Shown piece after piece: positions 23,511-33,846 of a stretch of DNA of 64,000 nucleotides; positions within the stretch are counted from its first letter, which is position 1, and each line of letters begins with the position of its first letter. Made by a program: the position numbers and the translations under genes. The DNA is from Symsagittifera roscoffensis (lineage: Eukaryota; Xenacoelomorpha; Acoela; Convolutidae): the NCBI RefSeq assembly GCF_963678635.1, contig NC_087067.1:21955547-22019546 (forward strand), in the 5' to 3' direction. The notes under the pieces were generated by a model. It did not search any database and was not told where the DNA came from. It worked only from the letters and a program-made list of their open reading frames with translations.

Positions 23511-23720
23511 GGCTCTTTTTCCTTCCCCCCCCCCCCCCCCACCTCACTTAAACATGAATTTTATGGTCTAACGAGTGGTTTTACAAGGTAAATTATTTGG
23601 ACCAAATATGTTTGTCATGGCCTAATTAGTCTGCCTGTCAACTTTCATAACAATCGAACAAAGTGAACAGTAACTTCAAATATAAAAATTTGCTGGTGGG
23701 GGGGGAAAGGAAAAAGAGCC
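23511..23720. mobile_element. family C MITE with expanded C run
   Basis: GGCTCTTTTTCCTT followed by a run of 17 C, the internal block GTGGTTTTACAAGGT, and the right end GGAAAGGAAAAAGAGCC. Flanks TAAAATAG and TAAAATTA are a slightly decayed 8-bp duplication. Confidence 0.8.
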
Positions 23721-23922
23721 TAAAATTAAAATTTTACGAAAAAAAAAATTTGCATGCAAAATTTGACATTTTTGTGTTTATACCGTAGTCTCACCCAAAA
23801 AACCCAAAAATTACACGAAAATGTTTTTTTTTGTAAACACGATTATTATCTTTTGTTTCATTTGCTAAGATAAAAAAATTTGTAAAAAAAACAGGCCTTT
23901 TTCTCAACCATCATAATTTTTT

Positions 23923-24129
23923 GGCCCTTTTTCCTTCCCCCCCCCCCCCCACCTCACACGAGCTTCAATATCTTAGTGTAACGAGTGGTTTTACGAGGTT
24001 GAGTATGAAGACCAAATATGTTTGTCGTGGCCTTTTTAATCTGTATGTAAATTTTCATAACAATCAGTCAATGTGATCAACAAATTTACATGTAAAAATT
24101 TGCAGGTGGGGGGAAAAGGAAAAAGAGCC
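23923..24129. mobile_element. family C MITE with expanded C run
   Basis: GGCCCTTTTTCCTTCC followed by a run of C, ending GGAAAAGGAAAAAGAGCC. Internal ACACGAGCTTCAATATCTTA marks a subfamily shared with 24407 and 47221. Confidence 0.75.
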
Positions 24130-24406
24130 TAATTTTCTAGCTAAAATTATCTAGCCATATTCAAAAAGTTACTTATTCGGTATATATTTCCATGTGAAAA
24201 TGTTAAAATTAAGTTGTATGGCTAAAACTACCAAATGCAGATTATCTGCGTGGTAACTGCCAGTTACACTCTGGGTTTTCTCATGACAAAAAATCCTTGG
24301 TTAGTGTTTCGGTTGAAAGACGAAATTTCGAAACAAAAGATTTTTGAGTTTTCACTTATGGAAAAAATGCTTATCATACAATTTCATAGAATGGAAAAAA
24401 TGCTTA

Positions 24407-24606
24407 GGCTCTTTTTCCTTTTACCCCCACCTGCAAATTTTTACATGCAAATTTGTTGACCACATTGTCCGATTGTTACAAAATTTTACATACAGACTAA
24501 TAAGGCCACGACAAACATATTTTGTCTTCATACTGAACCTCGTAAAACCACTCGTTACACTAATATATTGAAGCTCGTGTGAGGTGGGGGAGAAGGAAAA
24601 AGAGCC
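24407..24606. mobile_element. family C MITE inserted into a family D repeat
   Basis: Flanked by AATGCTTA at 24399-24406 and 24607-24614. The duplicated word is the family D ATGCTTATCATACAA word, so the insertion split that repeat. Ends GGCTCTTTTTCCTTTTACCC and GGAGAAGGAAAAAGAGCC. Confidence 0.88.
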
Positions 24607-24724
24607 AATGCTTATCATAGAATTTCATATATGAAAAAAATGCTTATTTTGCTATTTTCATGCATACACTTTTTCTCTATGAAACTGTATGAAAGAGTAT
24701 GATAAGCATTTTTTTCAACCCGGG

Positions 24725-24796
24725 AATCGGAAAATGTGATCAACAAACTTACTCCTAAAAGTTTGCAGGTGGGGGGGGGGGGAGGAAAAAGAGCCA
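24725..24796. mobile_element. family C MITE right-half fragment
   Basis: Internal GATCAACAAACTTACTCC followed by TTTGCAGG, a G run and GGAGGAAAAAGAGCC. Confidence 0.6.
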
Positions 24797-25060
24797 ATGA
24801 TGCTCGTGGGATGTGGGGGACGAGGAAGGGTGAAAGAGTCGGTTAACTGACCAAGTTTACCTGTGGCCTGACTGGATTTACTATGTATGAGAGATTGTAG
24901 CTGCAGCACAGTCCATGACTGGAGTTGGACACCCCAAGAAGAGTCAACGTCCCCATCATCAGAACAATACAGCCCAAGTATAACATACGCAACGCATCCA
25001 TCACAACAAACAACTCTGATTGATGTTTAAGGCCCTTTTACGCCCCTTAAAAGCTTTTTA

Positions 25061-25274
25061 GGCTCTTTTCCAGTCCCCCCCTTCAAATTCAATTTTGAAA
25101 AGTCTATTTAACGTTGTCGCAATGCAATGCAATTTGGCGTGGTGAACAAATCGACAATTCTGAACAGGTTTGTTCTTCATACTTTACAGCGTAAAATCAC
25201 GCATTTAGCCGTAATAACACGTAAAACAAACATAAAGCTCGGTATTTTGAAAGGGAGGGAACTGGAAAAGAGCC
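25061..25274. mobile_element. family B MITE with 8-bp target duplication
   Basis: GGCTCTTTTCCAGTCCCCCC to GGGAACTGGAAAAGAGCC, flanked by GCTTTTTA at 25053-25060 and 25275-25282. Confidence 0.88.
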
Positions 25275-25390
25275 GCTTTTTAGGCTCTTTTTGCTTTTAG
25301 GAAGTGTTTTAACAACCCTCCCCCAGCACATACAAACCGTGGCTTTTTTTCCTTCCCCGCCACTTGCAAAGTTTTACCAGTAAAATTTTG

Positions 25391-25600
25391 GGCTCTTTTT
25401 CCTTCCCCCCCCCCCCCCCCCACCTCACTTAAACATGAATTTTATGGTCTAACGAGTGGTTTTACAAGGTAAATTATCAAGACCAAATATGTTTGTCATG
25501 GCCTAATTAGTCTGCTTGTCAATTTTCATAACAATCGAACAAAGTGAACAGTAATTTCAAATATAAAAATTTGCAGGTGGGGGGAAAAGGAAAAAGAGCC
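25391..25600. mobile_element. family C MITE nested in an older one
   Basis: Flanked by AAATTTTG on both sides (25383-25390 and 25601-25608). GGCTCTTTTTCCTT is followed by a long C run; the right end is GGGGAAAAGGAAAAAGAGCC. Confidence 0.9.
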
Positions 25601-25653
25601 AAATTTTGTTCACGTTTTCCGAATGTCACGAAAATTAGCATGCGAGCTAATTA

Positions 25654-25853
25654 GCCCCCCCCCCCCACCCCCCTCACCTCACAAGACCATCATTTTATGG
25701 CATAACAAGTAGTTTTACAAGGTTAATTATGGTGACCAAATATGTTTGGCACAGCTTAATTAGTCCGCATGTCAATTTTCATAACGATCGGACAATGTAA
25801 ACAGTAACTTTACAAGAAAAAAATTGCAGGTGGGGGGGGGAGGAAAAAGAGCC
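25654..25853. mobile_element. family C MITE, left end eroded into C run
   Basis: The left terminus is reduced to a GCCCCCCC run, with the interior CACAAGACCATCATTTTATG and right end GGAGGAAAAAGAGCC. It sits inside the older split MITE (between ...GCTAATTA and GATGACAAAC). Confidence 0.7.
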
Positions 25854-25866
25854 GATGACAAACATC

Positions 25867-26052
25867 GGCTCTTTTCCATTCCCCCTTTTGGTTTTTTCTG
25901 AAATTCAAATGACTTTTTATGTTATAAACTGCGTTAAAACGTGTGAGCGTGAACAGTTGAACAAATCTTTACAGCATTTTTAACATGCAAAATGCCGTGT
26001 GAACAGTTTGATTTTGTAACTTTTCGAGGGGGTGGGAAACTGGAAAAGAGCC
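25867..26052. mobile_element. family B MITE nested in a family C MITE
   Basis: Flanked by CAAACATC at 25859-25866 and 26053-26060. The CAAACAT word belongs to the interior of family C (GACAAACATATTTGGTC), showing insertion into that element. Confidence 0.9.
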
Positions 26053-26110
26053 CAAACATCGTTGGTCTTCATGTTTTACCATGTTAAAGCACTAGTTACA
26101 CCATAAAATT

Positions 26111-27391
26111 AAAGAAAAAAGGACACAACTAAAGTAACATAAAAAAAAACAGAAAAAAAAACAACATAAAATGTTAGCACATAACAGGACCTCTCAAAGA
26201 AACAGCACGAAATCATACTCCCATTCCTGGCCTAACCCACCAGAAAAGGACGTCCTGAGCATGCTTTTAGCCGGCCTAACCCACCGCGCTACACCCACGC
26301 TTTGTGACCACACTTCAATTTTTAATAGGAGGTACTCAAGGGTGAGTAACTCATCAAAATAAACGAACTAAAATAAAACGCTTTTGTGGAAACAACTAAC
26401 TAAGATCATGACTAAAAACTAAATTAACAAAAATTTATAAAATGTAAATCATAATATGCAATATATAGATCATACACAACAACAAAGACGAGCATCCAAA
26501 GACTAGACGATCCCATCACACTCGAACAAAAGAATGGCTAAACACAACCGACATGCCGTCCACAATCACGACTCAAAGGATTTAGAGTACGACTTGACTT
26601 CGCAGAAAAGGACTTCATTGAACTAGACCAATGACCTCCTCGATGTTCAAGTATACGTACAGATCCGAGTTCCAAGGCATCCCTTCCAAACATAATTCTC
26701 ACGCCATTCCCAGACGAGGCTGCACACAAAACAGTTCTCTACTAATACAAAAAAACCTGACATAGCAAACCATTTTGAAATCGGATTGATTTCATTGGGG
26801 ATCACAGTCGTTGTCGAATGACATAATAACAACTTCCTATCCCTGATTCCAGCGTCCTGGAACGTTCTTCTCCAAGAGGAAACGGATAAGAAAATGATGT
26901 TCGCCAAATACCAACGTTCATCATCCATCCTTCAATTACAGAAAGAAAGATAAATCTAAAAACTCTGTAAACCCCGGATGGGTGAAACCGGATCTAAACT
27001 ACATTTTATTATTGGATAAGTTAGATGTTTTATCACTGTAAAAAATTTAATATTAACCAATCATATTCCATCTAACTAACAACCCACTTATTTGTAAGTT
27101 CTGAAATTACTTGTAACTTCAGCACCAGAGAGATTTGAATTTAACTTAGAAATTAGTTACCTCTCCAAGAGAACTTCAGCAGTCGAAATAAGCCAGTATA
27201 CTCTAGATCTATTGAGCCTAGCAGAGACTAGTTAAACACCCTGAGACTAGTAGATATAAGAGTAGGATTAGGATCGGTATTAGACTAAGAAGTTGCACGA
27301 ATCTATCCGGCCGAAAATAAGATAGCGTGACGAGCAGACGGTGTACCCTATCCGAAATTACTCTAGGAGTTAACCTATAATACATAACTCA
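26111..27391. mobile_element. solo LTR of a virus-like LTR element
   Basis: About 1.28 kb that aligns over its length, with small gaps, to 62287-63464. Shared blocks include AACCCACCAGA-AGGACGTCC, TAGCCGGCCTAACCCA, CACGCTTTGTGACC, AAACCCCGGATGGGTG and GACGAGCAGACGGTGTACC. Only one LTR is present here, with no internal region, as left by LTR-LTR recombination. It interrupts a family C MITE between ATAAAATT and TGATGCT. Broken and old, but younger than the MITE it sits in. The two LTR copies differ at many sites. Confidence 0.7.
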
Positions 27392-27636
27392 TGATGCTTT
27401 TTGGAGTGGGAGAATAGAATGAAAAAGAGCCTACGCTGAGGCTTTAATGATTCAAGCGCTTTAATGATTCAAGCGGCGCTAGTAGAAAAACAATTTGAAA
27501 AAAACTGAATTTCAAACATTTTTCAGCATTCCTCAATTCAAAGTTCAACTTATGTAGAACAAATAGGTGCTGCGACTGATAAGCAACTAAGGTTTCAGGT
27601 GTAATTTCTCAACGCAACAGAGCCACAAAAAAGAAT

Positions 27637-27880
27637 GGCTCTTGGCTCTTTTTCCTTCCTAATAAATTGTAGGTGGGGGGAAAAGGAAAAAAAGCCTGGC
27701 TCTTTTTCCTCCCTCCCCCACCTCAGAAGAACATCAATTTTATGGATGGTGTAACGAGGGTTTTAACAAGGTTAGGTATGAAGACCAAATATGCTTGCCA
27801 TGGAGTTATTAGTTCGCATGCCAATTTTTGGAAAATCGGACAATGTGAACAGAAAAACTCGCAAAAAAAGGAAAACTAGC
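27637..27880. mobile_element. family C MITE with a miniature copy in its end
   Basis: A C-family copy (GGCTCTT at 27637, resuming with GGCTCTTTTTCCTCCC at 27698 and running to about 27880) is interrupted by a 53-bp miniature. Confidence 0.65.
27644..27696. mobile_element. 53-bp miniature of family C MITE
   Basis: GGCTCTTTTTCCTTCC and GGAAAAGGAAAAAAAGCC are separated by only about 20 bp. Both terminal repeats are kept and the interior is gone. Flanked by TGGCTCTT on both sides (27636-27643 and 27697-27704). Confidence 0.8.
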
Positions 27881-27934
27881 CAAAAAAAATTAACAACGCC
27901 CCAGGAACGCATGAGTCAACCGTGGAATATTCTA

Positions 27935-29296
27935 TGGGGGAGGGTGATTGTAGTTAACTGACATTAACACCACCCCTAACATAAGCATTAGTTTTTATAG
28001 GTTAACGGGTAGTTTTAGAAGGCTAAGTAAGAAGACCAAAAGTTTTTGTAATTCCCCAATCAGTCCACATGAGAGTTTGTTCACCATGCAAACTTTCATT
28101 GCACCCTGACAACGGTAAAATAGTTTTTCAAACTTAAAACTCAAATGTTGGGTGGGGGAGTGGGTGGAAAAAGCCGGGCTTTTTTCCTCCCAATTTCCCC
28201 TCCTACATCGCAGTTATGGTGTAACCAGTGGTTTTACAAGATTAGATATGAGGACCAAATATGTTTGTCATGGTCAGTTAGCTCGCGGCTCTTGGCTCTT
28301 TTTCTTCCCCCCCACCTGCGAATTTTTATACTTGAAGTTACATTTCACTTTGTCCGGTTAACATGAAAATTGATATGCAGACTAATTGGGCCATGACAAA
28401 CATATTTGGTCTTCATAAGTAACCTTGTAAAACCACTCGTTAGACCATAAAATTCATGTTTGAGTGAGGTGGGGGGAAGGAAAAAGAGCCGAAAATTATA
28501 TGGGGTAGGGTGAGTGGAGTTAACTGACAATAACACCACCCCTAACATAAGCATTAGTTTTTATGGGTTAACGGGTAGTTTTAGAAGGCTAAGTAAGAAG
28601 ACCAAAAGTTTTTGTAATTCCCCAATCAGTCCACATGAGAGTTTGTTCACCATGCAAATTTTCATTGCACCCTGACAACGGTAAAATAGTTTTTCAAACT
28701 TAAAACTCAAATGTTGGGTGGGGGAGTGGGTGGAAAAAGCCGGGCTTTTTTCCTCCCAATTTCCCCTCCTACATCGCAGTTATGGTGTAACCAGTGGTTT
28801 TACAAGATTAGATATGAGGACCAAATATGTTTGTCATGATCAGTTAGCTCGCGGCTCTTGGCTCTTTTTCTTCCCCCCCCCCCCACCTGCGAATTTTTAT
28901 ACTTGAAGTTACATTTGACTTTGTCCGGTTAACATGAAATTGATATGCAGACTAATTGGGCCATGACAAACATGTTTGGTCTTCATAAGTAACCTTGTAA
29001 AACCACTCTTTAGACCATAAAATTCATGTTTGAGTGAGGTGGGGGGAAGGAAAAAGAGTCGAAAATTCTATGGGGTAGGGTGAGTGGAGTTAACTGACAA
29101 TAACACCACCCCTAACATAAGCATTAGTTTTTATGGGTTAACGGGTAGTTTTAGAAGGCTAAGTAAGAAGACCAAAAGTTTTTGTAATTCCCCAATCAGT
29201 CCACATGAGAGTTTGTTCACCATGCAAACTTTCATTGCACCCTGACAACGGTAAAATAGTTTTTCAAACTTAAAACTCAAATGTTGGGTGGGGGTT
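27935..29296. repeat. tandem triplication of a 568-bp unit containing a MITE
   Basis: Units begin at 27935, 28501 and 29071 with TGGGG(T/G)AGGGTGA; spacing is 566 and 570 bp. Each full unit contains TAACACCACCCCTAACATAAG, TTCACCATGCAAA, a short hairpin-like TCC/GGA block and a family C MITE (28288-28489 and 28859-29059). The third unit stops near 29296 at TGGGTGGGGG. Near-identity of units implies recent duplication. Confidence 0.85.
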
Positions 29297-29309
29297 TGTC
29301 ATGATCAGT

Positions 29310-29474
29310 TAGTTCGCTTAATAATTTTCGGAAAAATTAAACAAATTAATTATGAAGACCAAATATGCTTGTTATGGCCTATTAGTCTGTATGCCAATTT
29401 TCACGACAATCGGACAAAGTGAACAGTAACTTCAAATATAAAAAATTGCAGGTGGGGGGAAAAGGAAAAAGAGC
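29310..29474. mobile_element. family C MITE, left end missing
   Basis: Internal GAAGACCAAATATGCTTG, then the right end GGGGGAAAAGGAAAAAGAGCC. The left end was lost at the edge of the tandem triplication. Confidence 0.65.
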
Positions 29475-30000
29475 CATTATTTGTTTTAAAAAATCGCAGT
29501 TGGGGCAAAAAGGAAAATTAGTCCCTGTGCCAAATCGCACAATTTAAAAAAAAATTGCTTGTAAAATTTCACAAATGGGGGGGGTGGTAAGGCTAAAAGA
29601 GTCCCTAAGTGGGATGAGTTCAACCTTAACAATGTATTAAACTACAACGAAAGATTTTTTGAAAGCATATGTCACGTGCTCGAATAAATAATAAAATTAT
29701 TATCTTAGATTTAAATTGAAAGATGAGTATGCTTCCTGTCCTCTCGCATTCAAATTTTAGGGCAATCTTTGAGTGCCCCATAAGATTTGGATGCAGCTTT
29801 TACTTTGAGAACAAAATGATAACATAGAGAATTTCCTCTTTTCTAAATATTTTCAACCATCATGCAATACATACATCTACTAACGCATCACTCGGACCAA
29901 TGAGCGTGCCTATATTCAGGCGTAGTTCCAGATTTTTCTTGACCCTTTTTAGGCTCTCCCAAAACAATAAAATATCAAAATTTGAGAAAATTTTGGCTAT
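29475..30000. other. unassigned DNA with MITE scraps
   Basis: Short G-rich MITE-like scraps (GGGGGGGTGGTAAGGC) lie near 29575-29605. The rest shows no gene or repeat. Confidence 0.35.
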
Positions 30001-30143
30001 TTTTCCTTTGTCCCCCTTTTGTACGAATGATACGAAAACTGGCATGCGAACTAATTAGGGCATTACAAACAAATTTTATTGGGTCTTCATGTTTGACTCT
30101 GTAAAACCCCTCGTTACACCATGAAATCGATGCTTATGTGAGG
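30001..30143. mobile_element. family C MITE cut by the assembly gap
   Basis: TTTTTCCTTTGTCCCCC, then ACTGGCATGCGAACTAATTA, ending at TTATGTGAGG where the N run begins. The expected right end lies in the gap. Confidence 0.65.
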
Positions 30144-30343
30144 NNNNNNNNNNNNNNNNNNNNNNNNNNNNNNNNNNNNNNNNNNNNNNNNNNNNNNNNN
30201 NNNNNNNNNNNNNNNNNNNNNNNNNNNNNNNNNNNNNNNNNNNNNNNNNNNNNNNNNNNNNNNNNNNNNNNNNNNNNNNNNNNNNNNNNNNNNNNNNNNN
30301 NNNNNNNNNNNNNNNNNNNNNNNNNNNNNNNNNNNNNNNNNNN
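30144..30343. other. assembly gap (200 N)
   Basis: A run of exactly 200 undetermined bases, probably a fixed-size placeholder. The left side is a G-rich MITE end and the right side a family A interior, both repeats that hinder assembly. Confidence 0.99.
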
Positions 30344-30703
30344 CTCTTCTTTAGTTCATATCGAATAGTTTTTGGAAAAAATTTTTTTGAAAACCTATAA
30401 TTTTTGGACACAAGCAAAGTGTGAACTGTTGAGTCATACGAAATTGAAATGCCCAATCGGATTAGTTAGCCTCAAAACAATTAGTGTTATGCTTGCAGCA
30501 AAATGAATAAATTCTTCGAAGCGCGCAAGATTCAGTCCAAAACATGGCTAATTTGGGAATTTTCACACCCAAAATTTTAGAAATAAATAATCGGAGGTAA
30601 AATATTTTTCAAACATGAACTCAGGAAGTCGATATATTCAAGGGGGTATAAAATTTTTTGTTGAAAACTATTATTTCGATCGGTGAAAATTGACTGAATA
30701 AAA
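30344..30703 (-). mobile_element. family A, diverged subfamily 2, cut by gap
   Basis: Matches the interior of the next element (TTCATATCGAATAGTTTTTGG, GTTGAGTCATACGAAATT, GATCGGTGAAAA) but lacks the right end because of the gap. Confidence 0.55.
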
Positions 30704-31194
30704 AACAAGACTGCTCGTATATCATGACAAAGCCCTGAATGTTCCGACTGTCCATTTATTCATATCCAATAGTTTTTGGGAAAAAAAGTGAAAACCTAAA
30801 AGTTTTGGTAAATATCAATGTGTGAAATGTTGAGTCGTACGAAATTAATACGCCCACTCTGATTAGCAAGCCTCTATTCAAATTGGCACGGTTTTGTTGT
30901 GAGGGATAATTCGCCACGCATAAATAATTAGTGTTACGCTCTAAGCAATTTGACTAAACTCTTCAAAACGCACTTATTTTAGACCAGAAAATGGCCAGTT
31001 TGGCAATTTTCAAACCTCCAAAAATTAACAAAAAATAGTAGGAGGTAAAAATTTTTTTTTGAAATTGGAAGTTGATATCTTCAATGGGGTATAAAAAAAT
31101 TTTGTTGAAAACTTATTTTTCGATCGGCGAAAAACGACTGAATTAAAAGAATCACACCGAGCATATTTAATCCGTTTTATTCGAAAGTCGGAAC
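30704..31194 (-). mobile_element. family A subfamily 2 element
   Basis: AACAAGACTGCTCGTATATC begins the right end. The interior differs from subfamily 1 (ATTAGTGTTACGCTC, GATCGGCGAAAAACGACTG), and the left end is TTATTCGAAAGTCGGAAC. A further left-end scrap with CGAGCACAAATATTCCGTTA follows at 31200-31245. Confidence 0.6.
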
Positions 31195-31245
31195 CAAAAC
31201 AACCACATCGAGCACAAATATTCCGTTATCTTCGGAAGTTGAACA

Positions 31246-32100
31246 ATAAGCGAAATACTTGTGCGTGACAAACTATCCGCACTCTTAATCGTCTTCAAAT
31301 TTAATTGAGGCTAGCTAATTGGTTTTATGAATACCATAAAAAACGGTTTTATTAATGTCAGCATAAACTTTGTAGTTTGTCAAAATTTCCTTTGCCAAAA
31401 ACGATTCGAGACCAATTAAAGGGCAGTCGGAACCTTCAATAATCATTTAAAAAGGCTGAAATAGTTACTCACCCATTTATTTATGTATGTTATTGACATT
31501 TGTACGTTGAATCTCTCGAAAAGATTGAATTTTCAGAAGCATAATTTTTGAGAAAATTATGTTAAAACGTAAACCGTTATTTTAACCGGAGCAATAGTTT
31601 GGGGATTTTGGCTTCAAGTAGTGCTCGTTACAACTTGTCAAAATTGAAAATGTTTCTAAAGTGATAAGAAATGATGTGTTTGAGACAAGTCTTATATGAA
31701 AAAAAAAAAAATTCTTTTAGAATTATAGCAATCATCAATTTGAAACTCATCAATCTTAGAATGGTTAAAATTTTTTGCTTAAATTTTTGTCAGATATTGG
31801 TACTTTTCAGATCGCAACTAATCGGAACAGAAAACGGACCAATCAATCATAATCCCTTAAAGTCTCCAAGTAACGAAGCAAGTTTGAAGGTTTGTCTTTT
31901 TAAGTGTGCTTGCAAATAACTGCAGAAAAAAAATAAGATTTGGTAGAAACTGATGTTATTTATTGTTCCTATTTTTCTGCGGACCAATTTTAGAAAAATT
32001 GACTGCGTGTGGCCATCGATCCGATAATCTTATGATTGTCAAGCAATTATGCTTGCACATGACGAATGTTCCGCTGTGCTGCTGAATAATACTTTGATAT
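31246..32100. other. unassigned AT-rich DNA
   Basis: It includes one scrap of the family A interior (AATTTAATTGAGGCTAGC near 31295) and GGGCAGTCGGAACCTTCA near 31422, but no gene was found. Confidence 0.35.
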
Positions 32101-32103
32101 TTT

Positions 32104-32395
32104 GTTTCAACGAGACTGCTCGTATATCAGGGCAAAGCCCTGAATGTTCTGACTGTCCTTTAGTTCATATCGAATAGTTTTTGGAAAAGAAACTTTTGAA
32201 AACCTGTAACTTTTGGACAAAATCAAAGTGTGAAATGTTGAGTCATACAAAATTAATACGCCGATCTGATTAGTAAGCCTCAAAATAATTAGTTTTACGC
32301 TCGCAGCAGTATGAATAAATTCTTTAAAGCGAGCAAGATTCCGTCCAAAACACGGCAAATTTGGGAATTTTCAAACCCCCAGAACTTTACATATA
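32104..32395 (-). mobile_element. family A subfamily 2, left part missing
   Basis: CAACGAGACTGCTCGTATATC to the CCCCCAGAACTTTAC block, then unrelated DNA. Confidence 0.6.
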
Positions 32396-32767
32396 AAGGT
32401 AGTTATGTATAATTCTAAGTTATATTTAAAACTTTAACTTATATAGGAAATCTCAAAATGCAAGTTATATTGCCAACTATCGGTTGTTTTGTTTTTGAGA
32501 AAAACCTTGTTTTTTGTGTTTTCAACTAAACAGAAAAATGCAAAGCGCAACTCAAAAAAACTAAAATTTATGATTTTTAATTTTTGAAAGGTGCTGGTCA
32601 TACATTTTTCTCAGGTATGGGAAAGTGTTCATCATAGAAATATCAAATAGTTTGCAATATGCACGGTAATATTCGAAATTGTGTTTCAAGTAGGGTTCAA
32701 TTTATGCTAATTTTACGATCGTAAGTTTTTTTCAAGCCAGGCAGTTTCAGGGAAAAACTAATGCGCC

Positions 32768-32817
32768 AAAAATCATGGATGAAACCAATCATTGGTTTGG
32801 TTTCATTCATGATTTTT
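32768..32817. repeat. hairpin with 19-bp arms and adjacent short tandem repeat
   Basis: Left arm AAAAATCATGGATGAAACC (32768-32786) pairs with GGTTTCATTCATGATTTTT (32799-32817) with one mismatch around a 12-base loop. Immediately after it CATGATTTTTTGTTTCATC is repeated in tandem to about 32845. It lies about 680 bp upstream of a secreted-protein gene; no role is evident. Confidence 0.8.
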
Positions 32818-33495
32818 TGTTTCATCCATGATTTTTTGTTTCATCCAAGATATTAATCGAGAATATATGGCTTTCTGTAACGTAGACGCTAGAAAAACAA
32901 AATATCAATTCACCTCACTCGATTTGCAACATTTAAAACAAGGTAAAATCGCCATCATCGACTATGGTGCGATCTCGAGCTGAGCTTTTGTCTCTTTTTG
33001 TTCGCTATCCTGTTAGTACACCTGTAATATAACCTTTTTATGAGATGATTTGGATAAAATCATAAACTGATCTCGCTCGATTCGATCAGTTCTAAATCAG
33101 GACTTATTTACTCATGGTGGTTCCACAAGAAGACAAAACGAGGCATCAGTCGACTTTGTATGGTATAATAATTCTTATTCGGTAAACAAAAACAGTCATT
33201 CGTGTTTATTTTTCCTAATCAGGCTGCAATAATGCAAAGTCAACCTAGATATAAACTGAAAAACAGGCAATATTAACACACCAGTTTATAAAAACAAATA
33301 AAAACATGAGCTTCGATTCTGTAAACACTAATTTTGTAAATCAACAGGTAGTCTTATTCCATCAAAATCATTTTCAAAAGCAACGATTCCAGATCAAGTT
33401 AGAACCTTTTAGTAATTTCAAACCTAAGCTTTGCCAGTTTAAATTCCATTTTTGAACGAGACTTTCTTGAAACTTGTTTGAGCGCAACTGTTAAA

Positions 33496-33846
33496 ATGAA
33501 CTCTATCATAGTTTTCTTTTCAACTGTAGCAATTATGCTGTCCTTAATTGCAAATTCCCAAAGCAAGTCAATTTACAACACGAACCACGGACGTCAAATG
33601 CGGAGAGAATCGGATTTGTTTCAAATGGATGAATCCGAAAACAGATTTGGCTTTCGAGGACCTACAGCTCTTTCGATGACGCGACCAGAAAAAATTGCCG
33701 AGAAGTTGATGTCGCTCGGATTTCAAGACCCGACTATGTCCAACTATGCCCATGCAAGATATTTGCAGTGTCTCCAAAGTGCAACATCTGAAAGACAACT
33801 GAATCTCTGCATCACATTTTACAACATCGGAGCTTTCAATTCTTAG
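33496..33846 (+). CDS. small secreted protein, paralogue 1
   Basis: A 116-residue single-exon reading frame starts at ATG 33496 (MNSIIVFFSTVAIMLSL). It has a typical signal peptide of about 24 residues ending near ANSQSKS. The mature part is polar, with an RQMRRES stretch that could be a dibasic processing site, and ends in a conserved block at residues 84-116 (YAHARYLQCLQSATSERQ, then LCITFYNIGAFNS). The only two mature-region cysteines lie in that block, 15 residues apart, and could form one disulfide. A second gene with the same C-terminus lies 4.4 kb downstream on the same strand. TATAAA-like words occur near 33247 and 33285. No known family is recognised. A secreted peptide, hormone-like or effector, is possible but unproven. 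An open frame runs upstream to 33478 without an ATG. Confidence 0.72.
   Translation: MNSIIVFFSTVAIMLSLIANSQSKSIYNTNHGRQMRRESDLFQMDESENRFGFRGPTALSMTRPEKIAEKLMSLGFQDPTMSNYAHARYLQCLQSATSERQLNLCITFYNIGAFNS

Larger units (their letters stand above)
22710..24724. repeat. family D element, interrupted by MITEs
   Basis: Opens with CCCGGGTTGACGTCCATA (22713) and closes with TTTCAACCCGGG (24712-24723), with many ATGCTTATCATACAATTTC words between. MITE copies at 22898, 23212, 23511, 23923 and 24407 split it. I cannot tell how much of the DNA between the ends is one original element. Confidence 0.5.
25341..27431. mobile_element. family C MITE split by four later insertions
   Basis: Pieces of one MITE can be followed across five blocks: 25341-25390 (left end GGCTTTTTTTCCTTCC), 25601-25653 (TTCACGTTTTCCGAATGTCACG), 25854-25866, 26053-26110 (GTTGGTCTTCATG...CACCATAAAATT) and 27392-27431 (TGATGCT...GAAAAAGAGCC). 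Between them lie two younger family C MITEs, a family B MITE and a solo LTR. The blocks follow the normal family C order without loss. Confidence 0.75.
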
